DNA of 64,000 bases from JAWRCU01 sp033542235 (GTDB taxonomy: Bacteria > Pseudomonadota > Alphaproteobacteria > Rhizobiales > Rhizobiaceae): the NCBI RefSeq assembly GCF_033542235.1, contig NZ_JAWRCU010000003.1, forward strand, positions 372,001-436,000, in the 5' to 3' direction. The notes beneath the pieces were generated by a model. The model saw only the letters and a program-made list of their open reading frames with translations, was not told where the DNA came from and did not search any database. Of the stretch, positions 36,063-45,395 are shown one piece after another; the first letter of the stretch is position 1, and each line of letters begins with the position of its first letter. The translations under genes and the position numbers were made by a program.

Positions 36063-38042
36063 TCAGAGACTATCGGTAGTCCAATACGCGCTAGCCCATG
36101 CCTTGCTATCGAGCGTATCAACTCCCGCCTTATTGAGCAGCGTCAACACCTCGCCAATTTTGGATGTTCCCTTCCCATTATAGGTGAGAAATAGCTGCTC
36201 CTTCGCGCGCGATGCCGCGACGAAGAAGTTGGAATGGGCTTCTTCCGCATTCTTGTTGAAGCTCCACCACTGAACATCATCGAGCCCAAGCAGGATGACG
36301 ATGTCGTACTCCAGGCCCTTGCTCTTCGTAATTGTCATGAGAGGAACGCTGGTGTCGCCGCGGAAGGCTGCAATCGCCTCGACCAAAGGCCGGCCTGCGC
36401 CGATGCATTCCTTTAGGAACGCCCTCGTTGCACCGCGGATCAGGTCGAAGTATGGACGGTCCAAGTAGTGCGGCGCGGTGGCTTGTAGATTTCCGAGGCC
36501 GATGAACGCCTCGATCTTATCGACCAGAGCAGCGGCTTGCGCCCAGTCGATCGGCTGCCCAGAGCCATCCACGCGATTGCCCTCCGCAAAGCGATCGAGA
36601 GCGTCTGCGAGTTCGTTCGCCTCCTCGTCGCCATCTTCCACGGCGTTCAGGTCGCACAGAAGCTCAAACAGCCGGCCCCAAACCGCACCGCCACGCGCCT
36701 TGGTCAAGAATTCCAACATGTCCAGTACGGCCCGCGGATAGGGATCGGCCACCAAGTCTTGGATCGACGCTCCTCCGACTTGTCGATCTTCATTCCGAAC
36801 GGGAACGCCATGTTTCAGGAGCACGCCTGCGCATTGATCTTCCCATTCAGCGGGCTTCTGTCGGACGAGAAGAGCGATGTCGCGCGGTCGCTTTCCCTCT
36901 TTCAACCGCTTCGCGACGTACTCACCCAGAGCCTCGGCCTCATCTCGCTCGGTCTTAGAGACGACAACGGAACAGATTTGTTCTGGCGGCAGGGCAGGCA
37001 CGGCGCGCTTGGCTTTGAAATCCGGCTCTCCCGGGGCAAGTCGTTCTTTCAACACATTAAGTATCTCGACGATGCGGGCATTGCTCCGTCGGTTGGTTAC
37101 GAGCGACAATCGCTCTTGCCCCTTGTTGACGCCGCCCGGGAGAAAGTCCTTCTCGAAGAGTCCGAAGCTATCGTCGAGAGCTCCTGCCCAGCCCATGATC
37201 CTTTGCTTATCGTCGCCAACGGCCGTGACGACGGTCGCCGAATCTCGAAAGATCGAACGCGCGAGCCCATACTGCACGCCTGTTGTGTCCTGAAACTCGT
37301 CCACAAAGAGATGGCTGTATGTCGCCCGCATGGCTTCCCTGATAGAAGGGTTGGCTTCGACGATCAGCTGAGCCAGGCGGCCGATCTGAGGGAAACTGAG
37401 GAGAACGGTGTTCTGCTCAAAGGCCCAGCGCAGCCTCACGAGCTGCAAAAACGCCGCTACCGAGGGAACGCCCAGGGGTTGCAACTCAAGATCGTTGATG
37501 CCCGCATCGAACTGCTGCTTGTTGACAGAATAGACTTGAGCAGCAGAGGGTTTCTTGCCGAGAAGTTGCGTCGCCCATCCGGCAGGGTGAGCATTGTTGT
37601 CCAGGTTGTCGGCGACTTCGCGCTGAAACGCAGCATACTCGTTCGGTGAGATCGAGAAGATGATCTTGTAGGGAACGCGAAGACCCCAAGGATCGGGCAA
37701 AGCTCGCCAGAAGCGATCGAGAACTTGCTTGGCGAAGGCGTCGAATGTTAGGGAGTCCAACCGGCCTACTTGATCCTTCGAGCATCGCTGTTCAAACCTT
37801 TGACGCAAGTTCCGCGCCGCGTCCCGCTTGAAACTGATCGCCAAGATTCTCCGTGGGAACGGACAGGTTCCGGTCTCGAGAAGGTAGACGCCGCGCTGAC
37901 CCAACAGCTCGGTCTTTCCGGCACCGGGGCCGGCCGTAACCAGCGTGTTGCCTGATGCCTTTACCGCCTTCATCGCATTGTCTTCCAACTCTTCGACCCC
38001 GACCGGAGTCCATTCGTTGGGTTTGAGGAGCCGCCCCTTCAT
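36063..38042 (-). CDS. gajB: UvrD/Rep-like helicase of Gabija-like system (GajB-like)
   Basis: Superfamily 1 helicase, 659 residues. Motif I is AGPGAGKTE (37-45), motif II LFVDEFQDT, motif III VGDDKQRIMGW (QxR), motif V TKSKGLEYDIVIL and motif VI VAASRAKEQLF. The ATG at 38042 overlaps the stop of the upstream ATPase-nuclease gene as ATGA, so the two are translationally coupled. A UvrD-type helicase next to an OLD-family nuclease is the composition of Gabija, where the helicase senses or processes DNA ends and the nuclease degrades DNA. It is longer than the studied GajB, so the assignment is to the type. Confidence 0.82.
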   Translation of the reverse strand: MKGRLLKPNEWTPVGVEELEDNAMKAVKASGNTLVTAGPGAGKTELLGQRGVYLLETGTCPFPRRILAISFKRDAARNLRQRFEQRCSKDQVGRLDSLTFDAFAKQVLDRFWRALPDPWGLRVPYKIIFSISPNEYAAFQREVADNLDNNAHPAGWATQLLGKKPSAAQVYSVNKQQFDAGINDLELQPLGVPSVAAFLQLVRLRWAFEQNTVLLSFPQIGRLAQLIVEANPSIREAMRATYSHLFVDEFQDTTGVQYGLARSIFRDSATVVTAVGDDKQRIMGWAGALDDSFGLFEKDFLPGGVNKGQERLSLVTNRRSNARIVEILNVLKERLAPGEPDFKAKRAVPALPPEQICSVVVSKTERDEAEALGEYVAKRLKEGKRPRDIALLVRQKPAEWEDQCAGVLLKHGVPVRNEDRQVGGASIQDLVADPYPRAVLDMLEFLTKARGGAVWGRLFELLCDLNAVEDGDEEANELADALDRFAEGNRVDGSGQPIDWAQAAALVDKIEAFIGLGNLQATAPHYLDRPYFDLIRGATRAFLKECIGAGRPLVEAIAAFRGDTSVPLMTITKSKGLEYDIVILLGLDDVQWWSFNKNAEEAHSNFFVAASRAKEQLFLTYNGKGTSKIGEVLTLLNKAGVDTLDSKAWASAYWTTDSL

Positions 38043-40087
38043 GCCATGTTGCCAAGACTCGCCGAAACACGCTCCACCAACCTGCGAATGACTGCAGGGC
38101 ATTTTGCGATGAGATCGGCGTCAGTGAGATTGGCCAGCGCGCTTAAATGGACCGCCGGCTTTCCGCGGCGGCCGAGGAACAAGTAAGTGTACCACGGGAA
38201 CAGCGACATACAGGCGGGGCCGTAAGCGACGGCGCCAAAGCCCCCATCCCCGAGTACCTGCTTCGCGGCGTCGGCTTGGCGCGCCGTGTCATTCGGATTT
38301 TGAGGACCGGTCGCGCCCGCGGGCAGCTTTTTGTAGGCACCTGGAAACGCTTCGAGCATCGCAAGGTCGAGATCGAGCGGCGTCGAAAAGAAAACGCCGA
38401 ACTGTTCGAAGAACAAAGCCCAGCTCTCAATCTTCGCAGCGTCCCATCCAGTCGCATTCCAACCTGCGGCGCGATTTTGCGTGGTGGCCGTTTCGAGGTT
38501 CTTGACCAGTGTAGCGCCGGCCGGAGGCGTATGGGCCAGGATCGCCTCAGCAGCCGCCCTGAACTGCGCGAGATCGCCGCTGCTTCGTCCCAGATCGAGA
38601 TCCATCAGCGTTGTGGACGGAATGCCAAGCTGCGTAACGAGTCGCCAAAAGTGCTGAATGTACCGCCCTTCGATTGGGACGATCGCCACGAACGAGCGAT
38701 CAATAGGCGTCCCGAGTGCTTCCGCCAGTCGCGGCAACACAATCTGTTCGGACGCGCCCTCGCCGAAGATCGCATGACGCGCGAAGTAGATTTCGGGGTG
38801 AGCGTGGACAGCTTCGCGAATGAACTTGCCGGCCTCTTCCTTGTCGTCGGGCAAGAGCAATTTGGACGCGAGAGATACGCCAGTCTTCGGATCGCGCCGA
38901 AGGTGCCTGATCGCCTCCGCCTTAAGTCGCCCGACAATTGAGGGTGAATGACTTGTGACCAGTGCCTGGACGCGCTGCGTATCGGCGAGGCTCTTAAGCT
39001 GAGTGAGAAGCCGCGAAAGGAAATAGGGAGCGAGATGGTTCTCGGGCTCTTCGAAGCAGAACACCGTCAGCGCGGGAGCGCGCATGAACGAGGCGGAGAA
39101 GGGCGGCGTTTTGCCGTCGCGGACATCGCGCTCCAGGCCAAGCTTGAGGTCGAGTAGGGCCTTCACGAGCGCGAAGTGGAAAAGCGAACGTTGTCCGTCG
39201 CTAAGATGGTCGATGCCTAGCTCTCGACCCGAAGAGGAAGGGCTCAGGACGATGGATGCAGCGCGAACGATCTGTTGGAAGTCCGGGGGCAGAACCGAGA
39301 GCTTGGCACTCGTTTCCGTGTCGGCAGCGTTGAGGTCGGACCAACACCGATTGATCGCCTCATTCACCTTCGCAAGCGCATCTTCCGCGTCCAGCTTCTT
39401 TCCGGCCTCGGTAATTAAGTCGCGAATTGCTTTCTCGTTGGACCATTGTACCGACGACATTAGGTTGCGGCCGAGGCTCCGGACGGTGAGCTTGGTCAGT
39501 GCAGTAACATCGCGCGATGCGGGGATGTACCGAACGGCAATGTTCGCGCGTTCGCCGGCCGACATCTTACGCTTGACCGCCGGATCGACCGCGTCGCCGA
39601 AGGGAACTTCCTCGGTCGTAATCAGCCAATAGATGCTGTCGTCGATGGAACCGTCGAGCGTTCCGGTTGCCTGCCACGTTGCCTCCAATCGCACTCGCGC
39701 AATCGGGGTTTTGTTCGGGCCGTCGACACACATGTGCTTGAAGTTGGGGGGTACCGTCTCGTCCGCTCCCTTTGCGCCCGCTGCAAGTTCTGGAAACTCT
39801 ATCGTGACCTCAAGGTAGAGGTTTCGACTGGCAACACTCTCCAGCGTCTCGCCAGGGTGAACGAAGAAATCCGCAGGTTGAAACGTCCGCTCTTCACGCG
39901 TCTCGCCGAACATGCGAACGAGCGCGGCAAGAAGCGCGGATTTTCCCGCTCCGTTTCGTCCGATCAGAGCACTGATCTCCCGGTCGAGCTCCATTGTTAC
40001 CGGCTTCGGATTGGCAGGGTCCATTGCGCTGCCGTCCGCCATGCCGAAACACTGGAAACCCCATAGTCTGATCTCGGATATCTTCAC
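38039..40087 (-). CDS. gajA: OLD-family ATPase with TOPRIM nuclease domain (GajA-like)
   Basis: 682 residues. The N-terminal ABC/SMC-type ATPase has Walker A GRNGAGKS (43-50), signature LSDGQRS (295-301), Walker B VFCFEEPENH (342-351) and H-loop SHSP (379-382). The C-terminal TOPRIM domain shows the metal-binding glutamate in IFGEGASEQIVLPRL (about E443) and the D-x-D pair in LMDLDLG (496-498). In Gabija the ATPase part restrains the TOPRIM nuclease until nucleotide levels fall during phage infection. It is the first gene of the pair, reading away from the orphan gene at 40260. A class 2 OLD nuclease outside Gabija is the alternative name for the same layout. Confidence 0.85.
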   Translation of the reverse strand: MKISEIRLWGFQCFGMADGSAMDPANPKPVTMELDREISALIGRNGAGKSALLAALVRMFGETREERTFQPADFFVHPGETLESVASRNLYLEVTIEFPELAAGAKGADETVPPNFKHMCVDGPNKTPIARVRLEATWQATGTLDGSIDDSIYWLITTEEVPFGDAVDPAVKRKMSAGERANIAVRYIPASRDVTALTKLTVRSLGRNLMSSVQWSNEKAIRDLITEAGKKLDAEDALAKVNEAINRCWSDLNAADTETSAKLSVLPPDFQQIVRAASIVLSPSSSGRELGIDHLSDGQRSLFHFALVKALLDLKLGLERDVRDGKTPPFSASFMRAPALTVFCFEEPENHLAPYFLSRLLTQLKSLADTQRVQALVTSHSPSIVGRLKAEAIRHLRRDPKTGVSLASKLLLPDDKEEAGKFIREAVHAHPEIYFARHAIFGEGASEQIVLPRLAEALGTPIDRSFVAIVPIEGRYIQHFWRLVTQLGIPSTTLMDLDLGRSSGDLAQFRAAAEAILAHTPPAGATLVKNLETATTQNRAAGWNATGWDAAKIESWALFFEQFGVFFSTPLDLDLAMLEAFPGAYKKLPAGATGPQNPNDTARQADAAKQVLGDGGFGAVAYGPACMSLFPWYTYLFLGRRGKPAVHLSALANLTDADLIAKCPAVIRRLVERVSASLGNMA

Positions 40088-40259
40088 TCGCTCATCGCCT
40101 TAGTCGCTAGTTGGACGGTCAAATTGCTGAAGGCACAGACCCTTGGAAAGGTATTTCTGCGTTTTTGGCCCGATTATGGTGTGAATAAATGAGCTACCCT
40201 CTTGTGCAGATCTAAATGTTGAGGTGACGCTCCTGCTTCAATGTAGGCAGTGGGCGCGC

Positions 40260-40925
40260 ATGTCTGTTCTGGATATTCCTCTCCGAAAAGTGCTGCAATT
40301 ATTCTATGCGCCACCGCCTTTACAGCGGTCAATTTTGAAAGAGGATATTCGTCTTGACCGCAAAAAGGAGGCCGGCGGTACTCGGAGCCAAGGCGGGGAT
40401 TTCTATGTGCCCTTCTGGGCAGATGTGAAGAAGCACATCTCGGGCGACGCTGATCTAGCACGGCTGACCGATGACCGCATGAATTCAAATAAGAGCTACA
40501 AGCGACTATACCCGCAGTTGAAAGACGGCATTCTCGAATTGCTCAGTGCAAAGTTGCGTTGGTCAAACGAACCAGTCGAGATCATTCCCCAAAGCGTGCA
40601 TGGCAACCTGCGAATTGAGGCTCTAGGTGGCACAATCCGAGTAAGGGATGCGCTCCACGCGCGCGTCAGGGGCGAGTACACTCGGGTTGTGTATCCCTAC
40701 TTTAGCGAGGAGCCTGCGCTCTCTGAAGAGGGCGGGCGATTGGGCTTGTGGGTCATGCAACAAGCGCTGATAGAACTCGATGCAAATGACATGCGCATTA
40801 TAGACCCACTTCGCCGGACCTTCTTTTCTCCACAAATCACGCCATTGCAAGGCGATGAGGGTACATTGTTTCGTGACAAATACAAAGCACTGATCACCGA
40901 ATGGAAGCGCTTGAAGCGTGAGTGA
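40260..40925 (+). CDS. Protein of unknown function in defence island
   Basis: I do not recognise this 221-residue protein. It is basic and mixed in composition, with no signal peptide, membrane helix or nucleotide-binding motif. Visible pieces are PLRKVLQLFYAPPPLQRSIL near the N-terminus, NSNKSYKRLYPQLKDGILELL (a likely long helix), a beta-rich centre (NLRIEALGGTIRVRDALHARVRGEYTRVVYPYFSEEP), and a charged C-terminus ending TEWKRLKRE. The start may also be GTG 40224. It is divergent from the gajA-like gene (172 bp) and upstream of the ABC-3C operon, so it could be a regulator or an accessory part of either. Confidence 0.7.
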   Translation: MSVLDIPLRKVLQLFYAPPPLQRSILKEDIRLDRKKEAGGTRSQGGDFYVPFWADVKKHISGDADLARLTDDRMNSNKSYKRLYPQLKDGILELLSAKLRWSNEPVEIIPQSVHGNLRIEALGGTIRVRDALHARVRGEYTRVVYPYFSEEPALSEEGGRLGLWVMQQALIELDANDMRIIDPLRRTFFSPQITPLQGDEGTLFRDKYKALITEWKRLKRE

Positions 40926-41542
40926 GGGAGATAGCGGCATCTCGTCCGGAAACTGCGGGCCAGGACAATAGGGCCACTGCAAAAGCGCCCCTTCGCGCTT
41001 AGGCGGGCCTTTTATAGTCTCGGTCCCGGATGTTTGGTTGATAGTCCATTAGGTCCAGATTTGCTTCACTTTGAGGGCTCGTTTGGCGCCGACCTGCTTG
41101 CCTGCATTCCAGGCCGGCCGACCTTTAGCGGCTGGGTCATACTGAGATACGCATGACATTTCTCCCTTTGGCCAACATGGCCAATGGAGAGATAGTGCGG
41201 AGCCGACAGCGGACTGTCAGGTTACCGTCATTGAATGACCGAAGCGGACAAATGCAGAGATCAGACGGACCGCCCTTCACACGAAACTGGCCGGCTAGTT
41301 GGCACCCGGCCGTCAATAGCACACTCCATCCAGATCCTCTCCAAGCAATGAATCTCCCTGTAGATATTGAACACCGATTGGTGTTGCTTGGAAAAACGAC
41401 CGACTAGTCCGTTATACTCACTCGGGAGAGTTTAACGGAGAAAATTTCCACAACTTGTAGATACTGGTGGCTTGATTCGGGACCGCAATCCATTTGAATC
41501 ACAGGCAAACGCTTTGCCTCCCCGAGATCAAAATTGACCAAC
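40926..41542. other. Intergenic region between the two defence modules
   Basis: About 600 bases without a convincing gene. Short open frames at 41153-41407 (plus) and 41137-41322 (minus) overlap each other, have no ribosome-binding site and show no domain. The last 200 bases before the ABC-3C operon are clearly richer in A and T than the surroundings and presumably contain its promoter. It may hold decayed sequence at the junction of two separately acquired modules. Confidence 0.5.
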
Positions 41543-42745
41543 ATGAATGCTCACAGCGCCGACGCCTCAGCCCTGGGGTTTCTCTATCAAGCCCAGTACG
41601 CTCTCCTGAGGCTGTGGAACGAGACAAGCCTCGATGCGGTGATCTATCTCGAGACGCTCGACGACGTCGTTCTGGAGGCTAACGGCCAAACGATCCTCGA
41701 GCAGCTCAAGCATTCGCTTTCGACGAAGCCGGATGCTATCACCGTGGCGAGCGTCAACCTTTGGAAGACATTGAGGGCTTGGATTGACGTGCTCCCGGAC
41801 CTGGACCTGTCCAAGACGTCGCTACACCTCGTCACCGTGGCAGATATATCGCCCACCTCTCCACTCAAAGTCCTTCTCGACGAGACTGAAGACCGGGGGA
41901 AGCTTCTGATCGCCCTGCAAGAAGAAGCGCAACGCGTCGTACAAGAAAGGGCGGACGCGGAAGCGAATGGGATCAAGCCGCTTCCCCATGCGAAGCGGGC
42001 TCCGGGTTGCGAAGCATTTCTCAACCTCTCCAGTGATCAGCAGGCCGAAATCCTTTCCAGGGTTCGATTGATGCCCGGCCAACAGAGCATCCGGCACATC
42101 GAGGACGAGCTCGCTAAGAGTCTGACCTCCGTCCTCGCAAAGGATCAGCCCCATGTGGCGGCGCTTATGGTGGAATGGTGGAATCGTCAGATCATTCATG
42201 CGCACTGCGGGAAGCGCGACAAGGCCATCCATCGCTTCGAACTTGTGAAGCGACATATGGAGATTGTCGCGGATATCGAACACGACAATCTCGTGGACTA
42301 TTTTGCCGCGGAACTTCCACCAGAGACCTATCGCTCACATCCCATGGTCGAGAATCAAATTGGCCTAGTGGAAGGCACCAAGACGTGGCTTCAGAGGGCC
42401 GTCACTAACGAATGGCGTGCTCGTGAATCGCGGTCGCGGTGGTCCACCGAAAACCCGACCTGGCGGGAGAGAATCTCCAAGTACGACGACCGCCTGGCCG
42501 AGGAATGGTCCTACAGGCATTCTGACATGTGCGAAGAGTGCGACGGACAATCCGACGAAGTAAAAAAGACTAAAGGCCGCGAACTACTAAAGTGGAGCTT
42601 CTACGAGGCGCCAGATACGATCGAATCCCTCACGTCGAGCGTCACGGCGCCAAGTTATGTCAGGGGCACATATCATGTCCTTTCGATTGACGGTCGAGTG
42701 GGTTGGCATCCTGATTATTTCGCGCTTTTAGGTTTCAAGAAATGA
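41543..42745 (+). CDS. ABC-3C system effector/CTD protein with predicted nuclease domain
   Basis: 400 residues. The N-terminus follows the pattern of DUF4297/Cap4-like restriction-fold nucleases: GFLYQAQYALLRLW (12-25), then an acidic strand YLETLDDVVLE (35-45) and EQLKHS (53-58), i.e. E, D-D and the E-x-Q-x-K-like catalytic set (here E-Q-L-K). The C-terminal part, ending VGWHPDYFALLGFKK, fits the C-terminal adaptor domains of ABC-three-component systems. TTG 41534 is an alternative start. The stop overlaps the next gene as ATGA. Probably the toxic arm of the system, released when the ATPase senses invading DNA. Confidence 0.8.
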   Translation: MNAHSADASALGFLYQAQYALLRLWNETSLDAVIYLETLDDVVLEANGQTILEQLKHSLSTKPDAITVASVNLWKTLRAWIDVLPDLDLSKTSLHLVTVADISPTSPLKVLLDETEDRGKLLIALQEEAQRVVQERADAEANGIKPLPHAKRAPGCEAFLNLSSDQQAEILSRVRLMPGQQSIRHIEDELAKSLTSVLAKDQPHVAALMVEWWNRQIIHAHCGKRDKAIHRFELVKRHMEIVADIEHDNLVDYFAAELPPETYRSHPMVENQIGLVEGTKTWLQRAVTNEWRARESRSRWSTENPTWRERISKYDDRLAEEWSYRHSDMCEECDGQSDEVKKTKGRELLKWSFYEAPDTIESLTSSVTAPSYVRGTYHVLSIDGRVGWHPDYFALLGFKK

Positions 42746-43227
42746 ACGTTGCCTATGATCTCTTCGCGGAGACTAACCCTGCCTTTGGCACGTTCGGTCT
42801 CGTCGGCTTTTGCCGAAAATACGAGGCAGCTTCGGGAAGGTCGCCCGAGCTCGCCCTGGTGTACCTTGCCTTGCCCCTCGCACTCTCCGACGATCTGGAA
42901 ACGTCTTTCCAGGAGACTGCCGCCACCACCGGCCTCCTGTCATGGCTTAACCGCTATCCCGATGTTCGTCTGGATCTGGGCGCCCGACTTGACGCCTCGA
43001 AGGACATCGTCTCCGCCGCGGTGCGGTTTGGCCTTGGCACAAGGGTGCTATCGCTTGGAACGGACGGGACGATCAGGCTCGGCGCCCGGCGACCGTCGGC
43101 AGCACCGCTTGCCGATTTACCCGAGAACCCGAAGCGTGCGGTCAAGCGGGCAGAGCGCCTTGGCACCTGGATGGGCAAGGCGGGATCAGCAGGAACAATT
43201 TTTTCAGCGTTCGGAGTAACGCCGTGA
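42742..43227 (+). CDS. ABC-3C system middle component
   Basis: 161-residue protein: NVAYDLFAETNPAFGTFGLVGFCRKYEAASGRSPELALVYLALPLAL, then SFQETAATTGLLSWLNRYPDV. This short, mostly helical protein between the effector and a DUF3732 ATPase is the defining middle component (MC) of ABC-3C systems. It overlaps both neighbours by four bases (ATGA and GTGA), so all three proteins are made in coupled fashion. It is thought to bridge the ATPase and the effector; its exact role is unproven. Confidence 0.85.
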   Translation: MNVAYDLFAETNPAFGTFGLVGFCRKYEAASGRSPELALVYLALPLALSDDLETSFQETAATTGLLSWLNRYPDVRLDLGARLDASKDIVSAAVRFGLGTRVLSLGTDGTIRLGARRPSAAPLADLPENPKRAVKRAERLGTWMGKAGSAGTIFSAFGVTP

Positions 43228-45161
43228 ACCGTTGGAACGTTCGTGAGATTGCATTTTACGGCACCGGAGGAAGGCGCAGGACGCTCGAATTCGACGTCGA
43301 CAAGGTCAACGTGATCACGGGGGCGTCAGGGACAGGCAAGTCCGCGATCATCGACGCCATCGACTACTGCCTTGGTTCGAAGGACTGCAAGTTACCCTTC
43401 TTCGTGCGTAACCACGCCGAAGCGGTAGCCGTTCACTGGACGCAGGGGGACCGCGACCTCATCGTCGGCAGAAAGATTCCGAAGGCGGGAAGCGGCACCA
43501 ATCAGATGTATGTACGGACAGGCCGAAACCTGAAGCTTCCGGATGCGTCCGAAGGACTCGAGGGTCCGACCAACCGCGACACCGCGCGTGCGTTGATCGA
43601 AAAGTCGTTCGGCATTCAAGACACGGACGACCCGGCCGTGGCCGCCAAGGCTGAGAAGGGCCGCGCAACAATCCGTGACATACCGCCCTACCTTTTCCTG
43701 TCGGGAGACGTCATCATTAGCAGGGAGACCCTGCTGCACGATCTGAACCGTCCAGAAAAGGCACGGGACATCAGGGCGACCATCCCCTATTTCCTCGGCG
43801 CTGTCGATCAGGCGAGCGTTCTCGCCGCCCGGACGCTCCGGCAGCTCGAAGCCGCGCTGGCGAAGATTGAACGGGAGGCCAGAGCGCAGGAGCGGAGTCA
43901 GAGTCTTTTGACGCAGCGCTCGATGGCGCTGTTGACCCAGGCGAAAGGTGTCGGCCTAGTCGCCGAACTGCCCTCACCCGATGCATCTGACGAATTCCTC
44001 CTCGATCAGCTCGCCAGAGTCGCGGATAGCGGTGTCGCCTCGACCGACACGAGAGATTCCGAGGCTCGCGCGGTTCTGGAGGAAGAGCGGCGAGGGCTTG
44101 TTTCCGAATTGCAGACGCTGAGAGGGAAGCGGCAGATGCTCAGGCAGACCATTCGCGAGGCGACGGGCTACGAAACGGCGGTGTCCATGCAATCTCACAA
44201 GTTGAGGCTGATCGAGCACCTCAAGCTCGACGACGGACGGTGTCCCGTGTGCGATGCACAGAACAGCGCGGGCCAGGCGATGGCCGAGCAGATCCGCAAT
44301 TCCTTGAGCATCGTTGCAAACGAGGTCCTTGCGGTCGACGGGATGCGCCCTCGTCTCGACGACCATTCCGAACATATCGAGAATTTGATTGTTTCCAAAT
44401 ACAGCCGCCTGAGGGAGGTCGAGGCGCAGCTCAGCGGGCTCGTCCGGGTGGAGGAAGAGGCGGTAGAGACCGGCTCGCTCCTTCAGGAGAGGGCTCGGGT
44501 CGTAGGTCGCATCGATCAGTTCCTTGAGACAACGGCGAAAGACTTCCAGACGGCTTCGCCGGGTACCGCGTCGCTTGTATCCAGGATCGAGGACCTCAGG
44601 GATCAGGTCGATCCGGAGGCGCGCAGGGAGCGGCTTCGCGACGCGGAAAACATGGTCAGCGCCTTCGCGACCGAAATGCTTGTTGACCTTCCCACTGAGG
44701 TGCCGGCGACGGGTTCACGCGTCGTGTTCTCGTCCACCCCGAACCTTTCGCTGGTGGAGCCATCTCGTCGAGCGGTCCTCGCGATGGCCGAAATCGGTTC
44801 TGACCAGAACTACTTGGCGATCCATCTTGCCCTCGCCTTTTCGCTTCAGAAGCTTTTCGAGAGTATCAAGGCGCCCGTCCCCGGCCTTCTGGTCATCGAC
44901 CAGATCAGCCGCCCCTACTATCCTAAGGGCGGCGACGAGAAGCGGCTGCAAGAGATGGAGAGGGATGACGATCAAGCGGCGATGCAACAGATCGTCCGGT
45001 TTTTGTTCGACGAGACTGCACGCCAAGCGGGGCTTCAGGTCATCCTCATCGAACACGCCTACATCGAGGAAGATCCGGAATACGTCGCAGCCGTGAAGGG
45101 CCGATGGACGAAAGCGTCGGGAGTAAAGCTCATTCCGTCTGACTGGCCTCTCAGAGGCTGA
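43224..45161 (+). CDS. ABC-3C system ATPase (DUF3732)
   Basis: SMC/Rad50-like ATPase of 645 residues. Walker A GASGTGKS (33-40), two coiled-coil arms (about 198-240 and 280-320, then 380-480), a CPVC hook (340-343) like the zinc hook of Rad50, a signature-like segment EIGSDQNYL (523-531), and a Walker B of LLVIDQ (555-560) in which glutamine follows the aspartate, typical of DUF3732. GTG 43224 overlaps the MC stop. It most likely recognises DNA or a DNA structure and controls the effector. Confidence 0.9.
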   Translation: MNRWNVREIAFYGTGGRRRTLEFDVDKVNVITGASGTGKSAIIDAIDYCLGSKDCKLPFFVRNHAEAVAVHWTQGDRDLIVGRKIPKAGSGTNQMYVRTGRNLKLPDASEGLEGPTNRDTARALIEKSFGIQDTDDPAVAAKAEKGRATIRDIPPYLFLSGDVIISRETLLHDLNRPEKARDIRATIPYFLGAVDQASVLAARTLRQLEAALAKIEREARAQERSQSLLTQRSMALLTQAKGVGLVAELPSPDASDEFLLDQLARVADSGVASTDTRDSEARAVLEEERRGLVSELQTLRGKRQMLRQTIREATGYETAVSMQSHKLRLIEHLKLDDGRCPVCDAQNSAGQAMAEQIRNSLSIVANEVLAVDGMRPRLDDHSEHIENLIVSKYSRLREVEAQLSGLVRVEEEAVETGSLLQERARVVGRIDQFLETTAKDFQTASPGTASLVSRIEDLRDQVDPEARRERLRDAENMVSAFATEMLVDLPTEVPATGSRVVFSSTPNLSLVEPSRRAVLAMAEIGSDQNYLAIHLALAFSLQKLFESIKAPVPGLLVIDQISRPYYPKGGDEKRLQEMERDDDQAAMQQIVRFLFDETARQAGLQVILIEHAYIEEDPEYVAAVKGRWTKASGVKLIPSDWPLRG

Positions 45162-45395
45162 TTGGATAAGCACCCGAGCAACATGAGAAGGTGTAGACCA
45201 TCAAGGCTTAAGTCGCCCCACCTTCTTTTGATTTTTCAACCCGCTTGCCGCGAGCAACTGCTTTTAGGATTGAAACGCGAACGGCGAACGACCGACATGG
45301 AGGCGCGAAGCGGCCATTCGCCATGCGCAAGAAATAAGTCGCTTCCGGGCCGAAAGCAGCCCATCGTTCACCCATCAAAACCTTCATGCAGAGGT

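Noticed and set aside
41137..41407. Two opposing short open frames in the gap before ABC-3C
   Set aside because: They overlap each other, lack ribosome-binding sites and show no similarity I can recognise.
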